The notes beneath the pieces are model-generated. The model was not told the origin of the DNA and ran no database searches. It worked only from the letters and a program-made list of their open reading frames with translations. A DNA stretch of 64,000 bases from Haloarcula halophila (lineage in GTDB: Archaea > Halobacteriota > Halobacteria > Halobacteriales > Haloarculaceae): the NCBI RefSeq assembly GCF_029278565.1, contig NZ_CP119559.1:248001-312000 (forward strand). The letters are read 5' to 3'. The translations under genes and the position numbers were made by a program. Position 1 is the first letter of the stretch; every line of letters starts with the position of its first letter. Positions 62,623-64,000 of the stretch are shown here, one piece after another.

Positions 62623-64000
62623 TCAGCGCCGCCGGTCCGCGTCACCCTCGCGATCGACGGGTTGTTCGTAGACGACCCCCCGTTCGGCGTCGAGCGTGAC
62701 CGTCGATCCGTCACCGACGCTGTCAGGTAGTTTCGCGTCCGCGATCATGGGGATATCGAGTTCGCGAGCGACGATCGCCGCGTAACTGGTCATCCCCTGA
62801 CTGCTGTCGACGATCCCGCCGATCCGCTCGGTGTCTCCGACGAACTCGCCCTCGAAGCCGCTCGGGACGCAGACGATCGCGCCGTCGGGCATGTGTTCGA
62901 TGTTCCCGTCGTCGGTCCGGTAGACCTTCCCCGTCGTGACGCCCTCGACCACGGAGCGGCCGTTCGCGACGGTTTCGGCGGCGACGTGGACTTTCAGCAT
63001 GTTGGCGGTGTTGAGCCCTTCCAGTTCGGTCATCATCCCCGAGAGGACCACGACCGTGTCACCGCCCTCCGCGGCGTTCGTGTCCAGGGCCGCCTGGGCG
63101 GCACTCTGGATGATCGCGTCCGCCCCCTGTGTGGTGTACTCGGTGAGGACCGGGATGATCCCCCAGGAGAGCGCGAGCCGCCGTTTGACTCGCTCGTTGG
63201 GCGTCGAGGCGACGATCGGGATCGACGGCCGGTACTTCGCCGACTTCAGTGCCGTATACCCCGATTCTGAAGCGGCGACGACCGCAGAGGCGCCGATGTC
63301 CCTGGCGAGGAACCGCGCCGAGCGGGCCAGTGCGTCGGTCCGGGTGTCGCCGGCTGCCGGGACCCGTTGCTCCCGGGACTCGGCGTACTCCTCGCTTGCT
63401 TCGACGTCGCAGACGATCCGATCCATCGTCTCGACGACCCGCGTCGGGTGATCGCCGATCGCCGTCTCGCCCGACAGCATCACGGCGTCGGTGCCGTCGA
63501 GGACGGCGTTTGCCACGTCCGAGGCCTCCGCACGGGTCGGCCGCCGGGAGTGCATCATCGAGTCGAGCATCTCCGTGGCGGTGATCACCGGGACGCCGGC
63601 CTGGTGGCACTTCCGGATGATCCGTTTCTGGATGATCGGCACGTCTTCGAGTGGGCACTCCACCCCGAGGTCGCCCCGGGCGACCATCACGCCGTAGGCC
63701 GCGTCGATGATCGAATCGAGGTTCTCGACGGCGCCCGCCCGCTCGATCTTGGCGATGACGGGGATGTCGACGCCGCGGTCCTCCAGAGCACGGTTGATAT
63801 CGTAGATATCCTGCCCAGTGCGGACGAACGACGCGGCGACGAAGTCGGGTTCCTTCTCGGCGGCGACGTCGAGTTCCTGTTCGTCGTTTTCGGTTATCGT
63901 CGGCAGGTCCAGTTCGACACCGGGGACGTTGACCCCCTTCCGGGAGCTGAGTTTGCCGCCGCTCTCGACGTACGCGGAGACGGTCTCGCCGTCGACGCGC
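62623..64000 (-). CDS. pyk: Pyruvate kinase, C-terminal part (5' end beyond the window)
   Basis: The frame is open on the minus strand to base 64000, leaving about 458 residues. Visible are KLSSRKGVNVPG, VIAKIERAGAVEN (catalytic Lys), VMVARGDLGVE, TATEMLDSMM and the C-terminal domain with GGDTVVVLSG. A further C-terminal segment with SSQGMTSYAAIVARELDIPMI resembles the PEP-utiliser (phosphohistidine) domain found after some archaeal and Bacillus pyruvate kinases. The N-terminal TIM-barrel start is outside the window. It makes pyruvate and ATP from PEP, competing with PEP carboxylase. Confidence 0.95.
   Translation of the reverse strand, partial: RVDGETVSAYVESGGKLSSRKGVNVPGVELDLPTITENDEQELDVAAEKEPDFVAASFVRTGQDIYDINRALEDRGVDIPVIAKIERAGAVENLDSIIDAAYGVMVARGDLGVECPLEDVPIIQKRIIRKCHQAGVPVITATEMLDSMMHSRRPTRAEASDVANAVLDGTDAVMLSGETAIGDHPTRVVETMDRIVCDVEASEEYAESREQRVPAAGDTRTDALARSARFLARDIGASAVVAASESGYTALKSAKYRPSIPIVASTPNERVKRRLALSWGIIPVLTEYTTQGADAIIQSAAQAALDTNAAEGGDTVVVLSGMMTELEGLNTANMLKVHVAAETVANGRSVVEGVTTGKVYRTDDGNIEHMPDGAIVCVPSGFEGEFVGDTERIGGIVDSSQGMTSYAAIVARELDIPMIADAKLPDSVGDGSTVTLDAERGVVYEQPVDREGDADRRR

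Noticed and set aside
1-64000. tRNA, rRNA, CRISPR array, insertion sequence or prophage
   Set aside because: I saw no cloverleaf with a conserved TPsiC arm, no regularly spaced repeats, and no transposase, integrase or phage structural motifs. A tRNA or repeat search program could still find a weak case.

Overview
The window is chromosomal DNA from a halophilic archaeon (class Halobacteria). The evidence is the high G+C, the strongly acidic proteins, Tat-type lipoprotein signals (twin Arg plus lipobox), archaeal TATA boxes about 26-28 bp upstream of start codons (mostly leaderless transcripts), and families typical of haloarchaea: the Bat-type HTH regulator, TrmB, the HFX_2341-type regulator, archaeal class I aldolase, GlpACB and a Cdc6/Orc1-like ATPase. 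The gene set (PfkB-type 1-phosphofructokinase, a ketohexokinase candidate, aldolase, PEP carboxylase) fits the Haloarcula/Halomicrobium side of the class, but the genus is an inference.

Layout. 1-5337: branched-chain amino acid synthesis (end of ilvC, leuC, leuD, leuB), interrupted by a CARF-like regulator and a small membrane protein. 5406-8993: fructose module with glpR-pfkB reading right and class I aldolase plus a ketohexokinase-like PfkB kinase reading left. 9122-11244: small haloarchaeal proteins, a beta-hydroxyacid dehydrogenase and an AIM24 protein. 11311-13528: a sugar isomerase/epimerase and a Gfo/Idh/MocA dehydrogenase, with a duplicated gene start between them. 13923-20140: a BMP-type nucleoside ABC transporter ending in a TrmB regulator. 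20341-23101: a divergent pair, a chemotaxis transducer without a sensor domain and a solute-binding protein without a signal peptide. 23224-24474: gluconate/xylonate dehydratase. 24461-24793: tandem stem-loops, then two matching operator-like palindromes in front of a CPBP membrane protease gene. 26710-29568: a multidomain histidine kinase with a degenerate receiver.

30213-40714 is an alpha-glucan block: a double GH15 protein, a GH13 enzyme, a glucosylglycerol-hydrolase-like protein and MalQ. All lack signal peptides, so they probably act on internal glucan or compatible solutes. 40764-49385 is a tight leftward operon of a complete branched-chain-type ABC importer (livJ-G-F-H-M) followed by a KAS III-like enzyme, an alpha/beta hydrolase and an acyl-CoA ligase. 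This suggests uptake and CoA activation of a carboxylic acid. Then come a Bat-type HTH regulator, ppc, a universal stress protein, divergent glpACB and glpK for glycerol use, a Cdc6-like ATPase, a ROK glucokinase and the 3' part of pyruvate kinase.

Together the genes cover central carbon metabolism: fructose, gluconate, glycerol and glucan entering glycolysis, pyruvate kinase and PEP carboxylase at the bottom, and leucine/valine synthesis from pyruvate. No rRNA, tRNA, CRISPR array, transposase or prophage gene was found.
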